A stretch of DNA of 62,413 bases from JAUNSR01 sp036655755. GTDB lineage: Bacteria > Bacteroidota > Bacteroidia > Bacteroidales > JAUNSR01. Below, piece after piece: positions 1 to 8,137 of the stretch (position 1 is the first letter of the stretch; each line of letters starts with the position of its first letter). Made by a program: the position numbers and the translations under genes. The notes below the pieces were generated by a model. That model was given only the letters and a program-made list of their open reading frames with translations, made no database searches and was not told the DNA's origin. The stretch is taken from positions 1 through 62,413 of the forward strand of contig JAVVPN010000006.1 of assembly GCA_036655755.1 (NCBI GenBank). The letters run 5' to 3'.

Positions 1-373
1 TTCAAACTTGTACTACTTTGTCTATTATCTTAAATCTTTCAAAGAACTCTTTCTTATTAAAACCTTACCACTAAGGCTTTACACTCAAACAAGAAAATAT
101 CTCACATTTCTGATCAATCGTTTTCCTTTCGATTGCGATGCAAAAATAGAAGCATTTTTTTATTCCCACAAGCATTTCCTCACCTTTAAGATGTTAATAA
201 AAACTACACCATTATACTTCAATCAGTTAATCAATAAATTTTCTATCATTATTTTTAGATATCTCATCTTCCCTTTATTTCTCTGCGAACTAAACCTTTT
301 CTCTCTTGTTATTAATTTGAAATATATTTATCTCTTTCTTAATACATTCCGCATTTCTAAAACTTTAGAAACA
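1..373. other. AT-rich leader region, no confident gene
   Basis: No convincing gene is visible. The frame of the downstream TPR gene stays open back to about position 8, but its conceptual product is a low-complexity mix of Phe, Leu, Ile, Tyr and Lys typical of translated AT-rich noncoding DNA. I therefore place the gene start at 374. A membrane-anchored N-terminal extension cannot be fully excluded, because a hydrophobic run lies just before the chosen start. No clear TAnnTTTG box was found. Confidence 0.4.
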
Positions 374-1663
374 ATGAAAAATAAATCCATTCATTCATTT
401 TTGCGACGACTTTTTGGTTATAAAACTCCACCCATTCCTAATCCGTATAATGATTTCGCTGATTTTGATAATCATTCCTGGATTTTTCGTGAACATGAAA
501 TTCACGAGCAGCTACCCTCTACTCATTTCAGAACTTCTTCTGAAAGCAAATTTGAACTTGGATATATTTTAACCCATTTATATTCAGCATCTCAAGAAGA
601 AGTAACCAATTTCACAATAAACGACAATGGTATACTGGATATTCTAACCGATCCAAATGCGATATGGCATTATAATCTCCTCGCCCCATTTCATTTTGAC
701 CAAGAAACCTCTCTCTCTAAACATATATTCTATACCTTACTATATCGACCCCACCCTATCGATAATCATTTTCATGATCAATCACAAATACATTCGGAAG
801 GAGCAATTATGTTACACTGCTACCCTACCGGGAAATACAAAGGACATACCTGTTATATCCAAATAGATATTTGTCTTCCTGTTTTTCCTAGTATTAACAC
901 CTCCTATCATAATTCAAAGCCGACAACTGCACTTCAGAGTTTTACCATTGCTTACGACTATAAACGTCCCTCACAGGCTTTAGCTGAATATAACTATATG
1001 AGAGAGTCTATTGATAATTATAATGATCTTAAGCTTTCCTCTCTTACTGAAAATGAATGGACCCTCCTTCAACATATCCATCCCCAATTAGGAAATGAGT
1101 TTTATTGGGGTAAGAAAGCATTTAATTCCAATCGCTATCTGGATGCCATTCTATATTTTAAAAATGTATATGATACTTTGAAAGACACGTGGTATAAAAA
1201 AGGACTGAATGCCAAAGAAATGTCATTATTAACGGAATGTTCTTATTTAATAGGGTATTCTTATAATGATCTTAAGCTTTATGATCAGGCTTATCATTAT
1301 CTTGAATTAGCAGGTCGCTCCAATAACAAATCTTATAAATACAAGAAAGAGTTTGTAAATTGCCTGGTTAATTCCAGAAATCTTCTTTCTATTATTTATA
1401 TTGATGATTATCTGCAAGATCTCAAAAATCTAACTGACAATAAAAAAAATGAAGAAGACCTCAATTTCTTCTATTTTCTCCTACGACGAAAGGCATACAT
1501 TTTAATCGAAATGGAGCAATTTGAAGATGCCGAATATATTCTGCACCGATTATTAGAGAAAGATCCCGATAATCTTATCATTCTGAAAGAACTTGCTTAT
1601 ATACAACACCAACGTAAAGAAAGTGCACCGGTGGCTCAAGAAAGAAACAAAAAAAATAATTAG
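374..1663 (+). CDS. Tetratricopeptide-repeat protein of unknown function
   Basis: The protein is about 429 residues from the ATG at 374. The first half has no fold I recognise. The C-terminal half reads as helical TPR-like repeats, with phrases such as NSNRYLDAILYFKNVY, LKLYDQAYHYLELA and EQFEDAEYILHRLLEKDP, which carry the usual small/large residue pattern of TPR helices. TPRs normally mediate protein contacts, so a scaffold or adaptor role is plausible, but no partner is indicated. There is no signal peptide at this start. The gene stands alone, 50 bases before a TRIC-family gene, and is AT-rich even for this window. Confidence 0.6.
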   Translation: MKNKSIHSFLRRLFGYKTPPIPNPYNDFADFDNHSWIFREHEIHEQLPSTHFRTSSESKFELGYILTHLYSASQEEVTNFTINDNGILDILTDPNAIWHYNLLAPFHFDQETSLSKHIFYTLLYRPHPIDNHFHDQSQIHSEGAIMLHCYPTGKYKGHTCYIQIDICLPVFPSINTSYHNSKPTTALQSFTIAYDYKRPSQALAEYNYMRESIDNYNDLKLSSLTENEWTLLQHIHPQLGNEFYWGKKAFNSNRYLDAILYFKNVYDTLKDTWYKKGLNAKEMSLLTECSYLIGYSYNDLKLYDQAYHYLELAGRSNNKSYKYKKEFVNCLVNSRNLLSIIYIDDYLQDLKNLTDNKKNEEDLNFFYFLLRRKAYILIEMEQFEDAEYILHRLLEKDPDNLIILKELAYIQHQRKESAPVAQERNKKNN

Positions 1664-1713
1664 AATAAAGAAAATATATTTTCTTTGCACCGATTTTTAC
1701 TAAAAATTTTTCT

Positions 1714-2343
1714 ATGAATGCTACTACATTCGTCAATATTATTGAAATAATCGGAACATTTGCATTTGCCATCAGTGGTATACGGCTTGCTTCCGCAAAA
1801 AAGTTCGATTGGTTCGGTGCTTATGTCGTTGGATTAACTACCGCGATCGGTGGTGGTACAATTCGTGATTTACTATTGGATCTAACACCTTTCTGGATGA
1901 CCAATCCCATGTATCTTATAGTTACAGGAATAGCTATGCTTGCTGTTATTCTATTTGGTCGCTATCTTATTCATCTTCATAATACGCTTTTCCTTTTTGA
2001 TACCATCGGATTAGGACTTTTTGTAGTGGTTGGTGTTCAAAAAAGCTTAATGGTAGGATTCCCTTATTGGGTAGCTATTATTATGGGTACAATAACCGGA
2101 GCTGCAGGAGGTGTAATTCGTGATATATTTATTAATGAAGAACCCCTTATTTTTCGCAAAGACATTTATGCCCTTGCTTGTGTAATTGGAGGGATTGTCT
2201 TCTGCCTGAGTGATCATTGGGGTTGGAATTACGTTATAAGCCAATTACTTTGTGCTGCTTTTGTTATTTTAAGCCGTATTATTGCCGTAAAATATCATTT
2301 AAGCCTTCCTGTATTACGAGGTGAAGATGACTATAAGAAATAA
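1714..2343 (+). CDS. TRIC-family (UPF0126/YicG-like) cation channel membrane protein
   Basis: The 209-residue protein is an integral membrane protein of the trimeric intracellular cation channel family. It consists of two tandem UPF0126 modules, each with the family's glycine-rich signature: GGGTIRD near residues 46-52 and GAAGGVIRD near 129-137. About seven hydrophobic helices are visible. Bacterial and archaeal homologues form homotrimeric monovalent cation channels, so passive K+ or Na+ flux across the inner membrane is the likely role. Length fits the family. The start is the first ATG after a possible TTTCTTTG box near 1680. Neighbours give no functional hint. Confidence 0.85.
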   Translation: MNATTFVNIIEIIGTFAFAISGIRLASAKKFDWFGAYVVGLTTAIGGGTIRDLLLDLTPFWMTNPMYLIVTGIAMLAVILFGRYLIHLHNTLFLFDTIGLGLFVVVGVQKSLMVGFPYWVAIIMGTITGAAGGVIRDIFINEEPLIFRKDIYALACVIGGIVFCLSDHWGWNYVISQLLCAAFVILSRIIAVKYHLSLPVLRGEDDYKK

Positions 2344-2401
2344 TCATTTCTACTTAATCAATCGGGACAAATACAATACGCTCTTATTTTCACCTAAATC
2401 C

Positions 2402-2448
2402 AAAATATATTTTTTAATTAACGTATTACTATTAAAATATATTTTTTA
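2402..2448 (+). repeat. Direct repeat of a 15-base AT-rich word
   Basis: The word AAAATATATTTTTTA occurs at 2402-2416 and again at 2434-2448, in the spacer before the bTHX gene. Each copy contains the near-palindrome AAAATATATTTT. It could be a pair of regulator or nucleoid-protein sites, or simple AT-rich drift. Confidence 0.4.
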
Positions 2449-2504
2449 TCTTTCATATTCAAGTAGACTAAATTCATATTTTATTCATTTAAATCTATTT
2501 TATT

Positions 2505-2621
2505 ATGGGAAAAGGTGATATCAAAACCAAAAGAGGCAAAATCAGCAATCATAGTTTTGGAGTAAGAAGACCGTCTAAAGACTTGAGAAAAAAGATGGAT
2601 AAAGAAAAAAAGAATGAATAA
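2505..2621 (+). CDS. 30S ribosomal protein bTHX
   Basis: This 38-codon gene encodes a very basic peptide that begins MGKGDIKTKRGKI, continues with SNHSFGVRRP, and ends in a Lys/Glu-rich tail. This is the hallmark of bTHX, a tiny 30S subunit protein first seen in Thermus and widespread in Bacteroidota, where it sits at the top of the head and contacts 16S rRNA. The length and the GxGDxKTKRGK start match the family. A strong terminator follows 24 bases after the stop, so the gene ends its own transcription unit. Confidence 0.9.
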   Translation: MGKGDIKTKRGKISNHSFGVRRPSKDLRKKMDKEKKNE

Positions 2622-2644
2622 TCATTTTGAGACACATTCGGTAG

Positions 2645-2684
2645 AAACGTTATGATAGAATCATGATCTATCATAACGTTTTTA
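2645..2684 (+). terminator. Rho-independent terminator after bTHX gene
   Basis: A perfect 15-base-pair stem (2645-2659 with 2667-2681) has a 7-base loop and runs into a T-rich tract. It separates the bTHX gene from the SDR/NRAMP pair. Confidence 0.85.
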
Positions 2685-2705
2685 TTATTTAAAAATATAA
2701 GATAT

Positions 2706-3476
2706 ATGAATAGCAAAATTACGAAAACAGCTCTTATTACGGGAGCAACCTCTGGTATTGGCAAAGCAACTGCGATTCGCCTTGCCTCAGAAGGGTGGAG
2801 ATTGATTCTTACCGGAAGACGACAAGAGCGTCTGGATGATTTATGTAAATCTCTAAAAGAACTATATCAAACCGAAACTCTTCCATTATGTTTTGATGTC
2901 CAATCAGAAGAACAAACACGAAGTGCACTCAATATTTTACCAACAACATGGCAAAATATTGATTTGTTACTAAACAATGCCGGATTAGCCTCAGGATTAG
3001 AGCCTATCCAAACTGGCAGTATACTCGATTGGGATAAAATGATAAATACAAATATTAAAGGCTTATTATACGTTACTCGTCAGGTAGCTCCATTAATGAT
3101 CAGATATAAAAAAGGTCATATCATCAACATTGGTTCTATTGCAGGAAAAGAAGTCTATGCTAATGGTGCCGTTTATTGTGCAACTAAACATGCCGTCGAT
3201 GCGTTAAGTAAAGGGATGCGTATTGATATGGTCCAATATGGCATTAAAGTTACCCAGATTTGCCCGGGAGCAGTCGAAACGGAATTTTCAGAAGTACGCT
3301 TTCATGGCGATAAAGAGCGTGCCAAGTCAGTTTACACCGGGTTTACTCCGCTTACAGCAACCGATATTGCAGACACTATTGCCTATGTTGCAAACCTGCC
3401 AGAACATGTATGCATCAATGATTTAGTAATAATGCCAAAAGCTCAAGCCTCAGCTACTATTACGCATCGTCAATAA
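2706..3476 (+). CDS. SDR-family NAD(P)-dependent oxidoreductase, YdfG-like
   Basis: The 256-residue protein is a classical short-chain dehydrogenase. The N-terminal cofactor site TGATSGIG is near residues 13-20, the NNAG motif near 90, the catalytic Ser in NIGSIAG near 143, and the active-site YCATK near 158. Family members with this layout (YdfG-like) reduce 3-hydroxy acid semialdehydes such as malonic or serine semialdehyde, but the substrate cannot be told from sequence. Basic residues after the glycine motif suggest NADP. The gene ends 15 bases before the NRAMP transporter and is probably cotranscribed with it, although no functional link is obvious. Confidence 0.85.
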   Translation: MNSKITKTALITGATSGIGKATAIRLASEGWRLILTGRRQERLDDLCKSLKELYQTETLPLCFDVQSEEQTRSALNILPTTWQNIDLLLNNAGLASGLEPIQTGSILDWDKMINTNIKGLLYVTRQVAPLMIRYKKGHIINIGSIAGKEVYANGAVYCATKHAVDALSKGMRIDMVQYGIKVTQICPGAVETEFSEVRFHGDKERAKSVYTGFTPLTATDIADTIAYVANLPEHVCINDLVIMPKAQASATITHRQ

Positions 3477-3491
3477 ATATGTTAGTATATT

Positions 3492-4757
3492 ATGAAATGG
3501 TTTAAAGAGTTACAACACAAACATCGTCAGGGAAAAGGAGTCTTTCAATTTTTACGCTTTATCGGTCCTGGCATATTAGTAACTGTAGGTTTTATTGATC
3601 CCGGCAACTGGGCAACCAATATTGATGCCGGCTCTTCTTATGGGTATCAATTACTGTGGGTGGTAACTCTTTCAACCATCATGCTCATTCTTCTACAGCA
3701 CAATGCAGCTCACCTTGGAATTGTAACCGGAAAATGTCTTTCAGAAAGCGCCACTGCTCATATACGCCCCCGTTATGCCCGCCCAATTCTTTCGACAGCT
3801 ATGTTAGCAGCTGTAGCAACAGCTTTTGCAGAACTATTAGGAGGGGCAATTGCACTACAAATTTTATTTAAACTCCCTATCATAATCGGCACAATAATTA
3901 TTCTATTAATCACCATTTTTTTTACTTTTTCAAATGCTTATTCCAGAATAGAAAAGATAATAATTTCATTTGTTTCTATTATTGGCTTTTCTTTTCTATT
4001 TGAACTCTTACTTATTAATACTGAATGGAAAACAATATTGCATGATTCTTTTGTACCCAGTATCCCGCATGGGGCATTATATGTAATATTAGGTGTATTA
4101 GGCTCAGTGGTCATGCCACATAACCTTTACCTTCACTCTGAGGTTATCCAAAGCCGACAATGGAACCTTGAAAATAAAGGAGTAATCAACCGTCAATTAA
4201 AATATGAATTTCTGGATACTCTTTTAAGCATGGGCATCGGATGGCTTATCAATTCCGCTATGATAGTATTAGCAGCTGCCGTATTTTTCGCAAATGGCAA
4301 AAATGTAAGTGATATTGCGGAAGCCAGTAATATTCTTACCCCATTTCTTGGAAAATTTGCATCTGTTATTTTTGCATTAGCTTTTCTATTTGCAGGCATC
4401 TCCTCCTCTATTACCGCAGCGATGTCGGGTGGTATTATTTTCGCAGGTATGTTTTCTGAAGCATATAATATTAAAGATGTTCATTCCAAAGCTGGAGCTT
4501 TACTTACATTAATTCCCGCTACTATTTGTATTTTCTTTGTTACTAATACATTTCAAGCTCTTGTTTTTTCACAAGTCATTCTAAGTTTTCAGTTGCCTAT
4601 AACTGTAATTCTATTAGTAATGCTTACCTCTTCACGCAAAGTAATGGGCGAATACGCTAATAAAGGATTAACGAAGGGGCTCCTTTGGGTTACAGCGATC
4701 TTTATTGCCATACTTAATATATGGTTATTCATAGAAACGATATTTAATGCACCTTAA
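3492..4757 (+). CDS. mntH: NRAMP-family divalent metal (Mn2+/Fe2+) transporter
   Basis: The 421-residue inner-membrane protein has about 11 transmembrane helices. The two metal-site motifs of the NRAMP family are present: DPGN in helix 1 (about residues 36-39, within GFIDPGNWATN) and MPH in helix 6 (about 208-210, within VVMPHNLYLHS). These residues bind Mn2+ or Fe2+ in proton-coupled import. Length is standard. No MntR- or Fur-like box could be recognised upstream. It is likely the second gene of an operon with the SDR. Confidence 0.93.
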   Translation: MKWFKELQHKHRQGKGVFQFLRFIGPGILVTVGFIDPGNWATNIDAGSSYGYQLLWVVTLSTIMLILLQHNAAHLGIVTGKCLSESATAHIRPRYARPILSTAMLAAVATAFAELLGGAIALQILFKLPIIIGTIIILLITIFFTFSNAYSRIEKIIISFVSIIGFSFLFELLLINTEWKTILHDSFVPSIPHGALYVILGVLGSVVMPHNLYLHSEVIQSRQWNLENKGVINRQLKYEFLDTLLSMGIGWLINSAMIVLAAAVFFANGKNVSDIAEASNILTPFLGKFASVIFALAFLFAGISSSITAAMSGGIIFAGMFSEAYNIKDVHSKAGALLTLIPATICIFFVTNTFQALVFSQVILSFQLPITVILLVMLTSSRKVMGEYANKGLTKGLLWVTAIFIAILNIWLFIETIFNAP

Positions 4758-4860
4758 TTTGTCATTTCTAACTTGAATAAAACTTTTGACAGTTATTAGC
4801 GTTTGTTTTCCCCAACGTTCGCATTTCATTTACTAATTTTACCCCAGAATCAATAAATTA

Positions 4861-5238
4861 ATGATAAGAATGAAAATAATTAAATCCTTAGTGATTGCAT
4901 TAACTATAATACTTGGAATAAGCAGCTGCGCAGTGACAAAAGAAAGTTATCTGAATAAATTCGATACATTCGTAGAAAATGTAAAAGAAAACAGTTCAAA
5001 CTATAGTGAAAATGAGTGGCAAAAAACTGAAGAAAAATTCAGTAAACTCGCAGGGGCGGACTATAAAAAATTTGAATCCGACTTAACTATCCAGGAAAAA
5101 CTAAAAATAGCAAAACTCATAGGCCAATATCGTGCTATTCAGGTAAAAACAGGCATTAAATACCTCAAAGAAAATCTTGAAGATACACTGAATGAAACGA
5201 ATGATTTTATTGAAGATATAAAGAAAGAGTTAAATTAA
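4861..5238 (+). CDS. Small lipoprotein, DUF6565-like
   Basis: This is a 125-residue predicted lipoprotein. A short hydrophobic signal ends in the lipobox GISSC, with Cys near residue 23, followed by a charged, helical, Lys/Glu-rich domain with the phrase FDTFVENVKENS near its start. It resembles the Bacteroidota family DUF6565, judged from memory of the family pattern. Function is unknown. The start could equally be the ATG at 4870, which gives a more typical MKIIKS signal peptide. A hairpin terminator follows, so the gene is monocistronic. Confidence 0.65.
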   Translation: MIRMKIIKSLVIALTIILGISSCAVTKESYLNKFDTFVENVKENSSNYSENEWQKTEEKFSKLAGADYKKFESDLTIQEKLKIAKLIGQYRAIQVKTGIKYLKENLEDTLNETNDFIEDIKKELN

Positions 5239-5264
5239 TAACTCTTCCATATCATATTCACATT

Positions 5265-5302
5265 ATGCATACATTTCAAAAAGATTGATGTATGCATTTT
5301 TT
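5265..5302 (+). terminator. Terminator after the DUF6565-like gene
   Basis: The arms ATGCATACA (5265-5273) and TGTATGCAT (5289-5297) pair perfectly and are followed by a T run. The right arm overlaps the first codons of a longer reading of the downstream nuclease gene, which argues that the nuclease starts at 5324. Confidence 0.75.
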
Positions 5303-5323
5303 ATCTATAAACTAAACCTACTT

Positions 5324-7090
5324 ATGAAAAAATCTTTACTCAGTTTTTCAGTATTTTTCCTGTTATGGTATTTAGCAGGACCTTGTTATGGACAAATCCC
5401 CGACAATTATTATCAGGCAGCTGTTGGGAAAAAGAAAGAGGCTTTAAAAACAGCATTATCCTCTATCATTAATAATGCAGGAAATGTGAGTTACGATGGA
5501 TTGTACACCGTTTATCGCAGTTCTGATATCCGCTCAGACGGTAAAGTTTGGGATATGTACTCAAATATCACCAATTATTCTTTTGGTCAAAACTGCGGTA
5601 GTTATAAAGTCGAAGGAGATTGTTTTAACCGCGAACATTCGGTCCCACAAAGTTGGTTTAGCAAAGCTTCTCCAATGGTATCTGATGCTTGGCACGTAGT
5701 ACCTACTGACGGAAAAGTCAATGGCATACGGAGTAATTATCCATTAGGCGAAGTTGGATCTATTAAAACCGCTTCAGCAAATAACTTTTCTAAATTAGGC
5801 AATTCCATTTCACCAGGATATAGCAGTACTGTTTTTGAGCCTAATGATCTATATAAAGGTGATTTTGCCCGAATGTATTTTTATATGGCTACCCGCTATC
5901 AAAATAAAGTTGGTTCATGGACAGGAGGTGTGTTTTCAAGTACTTATCCTCATTTACAACAGTGGACGCTTAATGTAATGCTTAAATGGCACCGTCAGGA
6001 TCCTGTCAGTCAAAAAGAAGTTGATCGGAATAACGCAATATACAAAAGCGGACAACGTAACCGAAACCCATTTATCGACTACCCTGATTTAGTAGAACTC
6101 ATTTTCGGAAATCGTCAGAGTGAAGCCTTTGATCCAGACAACTTAAACCCGGGGGAACCTGAGCCGGATGTTCCTGAATTTGAAATTCTGGCTCCTACAA
6201 ACATTACAGAGAAGACTTTTACAATAAACTGGGTGGCTCAGAAAGATGCTCAAGACTATGATTTAAAAGTATTTACACTTGAAAACAATTTAGGAGAAAA
6301 TGAACTAACCAACTTATTCGATGTAACATTCAGTTCTGCCACGTTGCCGACTGGCTGGAATAAAGACGGTTATACCGGATATGATGCTGGTAAAGGCTTC
6401 CGTTTGGCAAGTAAATCAGATAAAGGTACTATTATGCTACCTCCTGTTCAATCCGGAGAATACCAACTAATCATAAAATGGAAGGATTACAGTTCTGATA
6501 AATCAGATCTTTTAATTTATGCAGATACAGAACTAATCCGCACGATTAAATATATAGATTCAAATACCCGTATTGATACGGTTTCACTATCATTGGTTCA
6601 AACTAGTGTAGTTAAAATAGAAGCTAGCAAAACTAAACGCGTATATTTAAATCAGGTGATTCTAAATTCTGGCAGTTCTCCAAAAGAGGTCGTTTTACCA
6701 GACTATCCACGCCGTACCGGAAATGTTACCACATTCACCGTTGAAGGACTAAAAGAACTTACTGATTATTATTATCAACTAACTCCTGTTGTAAACGGAG
6801 AACTGATTTCTCCTTCAGCGGTAATGAAAGTAACTACTACTATTTCAAGTAATATCGGCAACACATACGAAGAAGATCAGATTATTTCATATGTTGACAA
6901 TAATCGTCTTTATTTACTGAATGCTCCTCATCACGCATCGATAAATATCATCGATATGTCAGGAAAAAAGGTTGCCTCTTATCGGGCAATCCAAGAGGAA
7001 GAAACATTTGCCTTACCAGCTAAAGGGATATATCTGCTAGAGATTACTCATCCATCTACCCATATTATCCGCAAAATTTATAACTATTAA
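5324..7090 (+). CDS. Exported endonuclease I (EndA/NucM family) with C-terminal T9SS-like sorting domain
   Basis: The protein has about 588 residues. A signal peptide (MKKSLLSFSVFF) is followed by an endonuclease I domain. It carries the family signature FNREHSVPQSWF near residue 103, where the His belongs to the Mg-dependent DNA-cleaving site, and further conserved DAWHVVPTDGKVN. A Pro/Glu linker leads to a fibronectin-III-like segment, a jellyroll-like segment, and a final ~75 residues with INIIDMSGKKV and KGIYLLEI...RKIY, typical of type A T9SS sorting domains. It is probably a secreted or surface nuclease for scavenging nucleotides or degrading extracellular DNA. The start at 5324 is preferred because an upstream terminator overlaps the longer frame. 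Confidence 0.85.
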   Translation: MKKSLLSFSVFFLLWYLAGPCYGQIPDNYYQAAVGKKKEALKTALSSIINNAGNVSYDGLYTVYRSSDIRSDGKVWDMYSNITNYSFGQNCGSYKVEGDCFNREHSVPQSWFSKASPMVSDAWHVVPTDGKVNGIRSNYPLGEVGSIKTASANNFSKLGNSISPGYSSTVFEPNDLYKGDFARMYFYMATRYQNKVGSWTGGVFSSTYPHLQQWTLNVMLKWHRQDPVSQKEVDRNNAIYKSGQRNRNPFIDYPDLVELIFGNRQSEAFDPDNLNPGEPEPDVPEFEILAPTNITEKTFTINWVAQKDAQDYDLKVFTLENNLGENELTNLFDVTFSSATLPTGWNKDGYTGYDAGKGFRLASKSDKGTIMLPPVQSGEYQLIIKWKDYSSDKSDLLIYADTELIRTIKYIDSNTRIDTVSLSLVQTSVVKIEASKTKRVYLNQVILNSGSSPKEVVLPDYPRRTGNVTTFTVEGLKELTDYYYQLTPVVNGELISPSAVMKVTTTISSNIGNTYEEDQIISYVDNNRLYLLNAPHHASINIIDMSGKKVASYRAIQEEETFALPAKGIYLLEITHPSTHIIRKIYNY

Positions 7091-7135
7091 TTATTCTAAA
7101 CAGCTATAAATAGTAGCGGATAATTCTAAAATAAG

Positions 7136-7176
7136 AAATGAGCGTATTCGGAAGTTAATTCCTTATACGCTCATTT
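7136..7176. terminator. Bidirectional terminator between nuclease and small gene
   Basis: A 12-base-pair perfect stem (AAATGAGCGTAT at 7136-7147 with its complement at 7165-7176) contains an inner GGAA/TTCC pairing. It lies between convergent genes and is flanked by T-rich sequence on both strands. Confidence 0.8.
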
Positions 7177-7197
7177 TTTATTTTAGAATGTCTTCAT

Positions 7198-7470
7198 TTA
7201 CATTACCTCAGTATCTAATGGTGCCGAATCGTCATATTTATCGCCTTGAATAGCTTTTGGTCCGGATGGCGAAATAGTTGCATTCGGATTTAACTGCCTG
7301 TATTTCTTCAACAGCTCATCTTCGGATAGCCCTGAATCATTAGGATTATTTATCAGATAAGTTTCAAGCCAATTACGATACTCGTAATATTCTTCCTCCT
7401 GATAAGGAATTCCACCGAAATTTTCTTGATCAACCCCGGCTTTTGCTTCATCTAATTTTTGTCCCTTCAT
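7198..7470 (-). CDS. Small acidic hypothetical protein
   Basis: The 90-residue soluble protein is rich in Glu, Tyr and Asn and has no signal peptide or membrane segment. I do not recognise it. The pattern YQEEEYYEYRNWLE followed by a DELLKKYRQLNP stretch suggests a mostly helical small protein. It lies 36 bases downstream of a two-helix membrane protein on the same strand and is probably cotranscribed with it. A bidirectional terminator follows. Confidence 0.6.
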   Translation of the reverse strand: MKGQKLDEAKAGVDQENFGGIPYQEEEYYEYRNWLETYLINNPNDSGLSEDELLKKYRQLNPNATISPSGPKAIQGDKYDDSAPLDTEVM

Positions 7471-7506
7471 ACGTTTATTCTTTATATCATATTACTAAGA
7501 GGATAG

Positions 7507-8004
7507 TTATTTTTTCTGAGTAATTACAGGTTCTGAAACAGGCTGTGCATGTGTATTCGTATTATAAAGTAACTGAGAATACAAAAGCTTATGACTATCC
7601 GCCTGCCATAATTCGAGTAATAGCGGACTCTTATGTTTAATTCCTTTTTTAATAACTCCTTCCAAATCGCTCTTATTCAATAATTCTAAAACAAGATCTT
7701 TGTCAGAAGGGTCAATATAAACTACACTTGGTTTTATTTGTTCCCCAGACTCTTTCACCTCATAATAATGAGTATTAAAAGTCAACATAACAATACCCCA
7801 CCCTACAATAAACAAACCGCCAAAAACGAGAATATAACAGGTCAGTTCATAACCTATCTCGGTCCATTTGTCAATTCCCCACCACATAAGCAATAGCCCT
7901 CCTATAATACATAGAATCGGGAATATAACTTTACGTTTCTTTTGGACAATCTGCCCTCCGCTTAACTCTTCGAGTGACTCGGAAATCCGTTTGTACTTAT
8001 CCAT
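7507..8004 (-). CDS. Two-helix membrane protein of unknown function (paralogue of the gene at 14434-14928)
   Basis: The 165-residue protein has a basic N-terminal stretch QIVQKKRK, then two closely spaced transmembrane helices (about residues 28-45 and 55-75). A cytosolic-looking domain follows with KESGEQI and YIDPSDKDLVLELL. The same order of elements is found in the 164-residue protein at 14434-14928, so the two are paralogues. Function is unknown. It shares a likely operon with the 90-residue gene downstream and is divergent from corA. Confidence 0.65.
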   Translation of the reverse strand: MDKYKRISESLEELSGGQIVQKKRKVIFPILCIIGGLLLMWWGIDKWTEIGYELTCYILVFGGLFIVGWGIVMLTFNTHYYEVKESGEQIKPSVVYIDPSDKDLVLELLNKSDLEGVIKKGIKHKSPLLLELWQADSHKLLYSQLLYNTNTHAQPVSEPVITQKK

Positions 8005-8093
8005 TTAATTGAATATTATCTTTATATTGCTATAACATTTAAGATGTTATTTAGTTCTGACAATTATTTTACCTATGCCCCAAATACTATCGC

Positions 8094-8122
8094 ACTGATT
8101 ATTTGTTATTTAAATAATCAGT
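8094..8122 (+). promoter_or_regulatory. Perfect inverted repeat upstream of corA
   Basis: The arms ACTGATTATTT (8094-8104) and AAATAATCAGT (8112-8122) form an 11-base-pair inverted repeat with a 7-base centre, 15 bases before the corA start. A-rich rather than T-rich sequence follows, so it is not a terminator for corA. The repeat contains a TTATTTG string that may be part of the -7 box, so an operator covering the promoter or a 5' leader hairpin are both possible. Confidence 0.55.
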
Positions 8123-8137
8123 AAAAAAAAGAGGAAT

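Noticed and set aside
2321..2518. Plus-strand frame of 65 codons before the bTHX gene
   Set aside because: It is a low-complexity translation of AT-rich spacer that overlaps the true bTHX gene in another frame.
3400..3491. Mn riboswitch or metal box before the NRAMP gene
   Set aside because: Only 15 bases separate it from the SDR gene and no yybP-ykoY-like or Fur-like pattern is visible.
4758..4860. Promoter for the small lipoprotein from TTTG (4802) and TAATTTTA (4834)
   Set aside because: The spacing of 28 bases is too long for the Bacteroidota consensus and the -7 match is imperfect.
5285..5323. Longer N-terminus of the endonuclease
   Set aside because: It would begin with TTG inside the terminator of the preceding gene, and the signal peptide begins at 5324.
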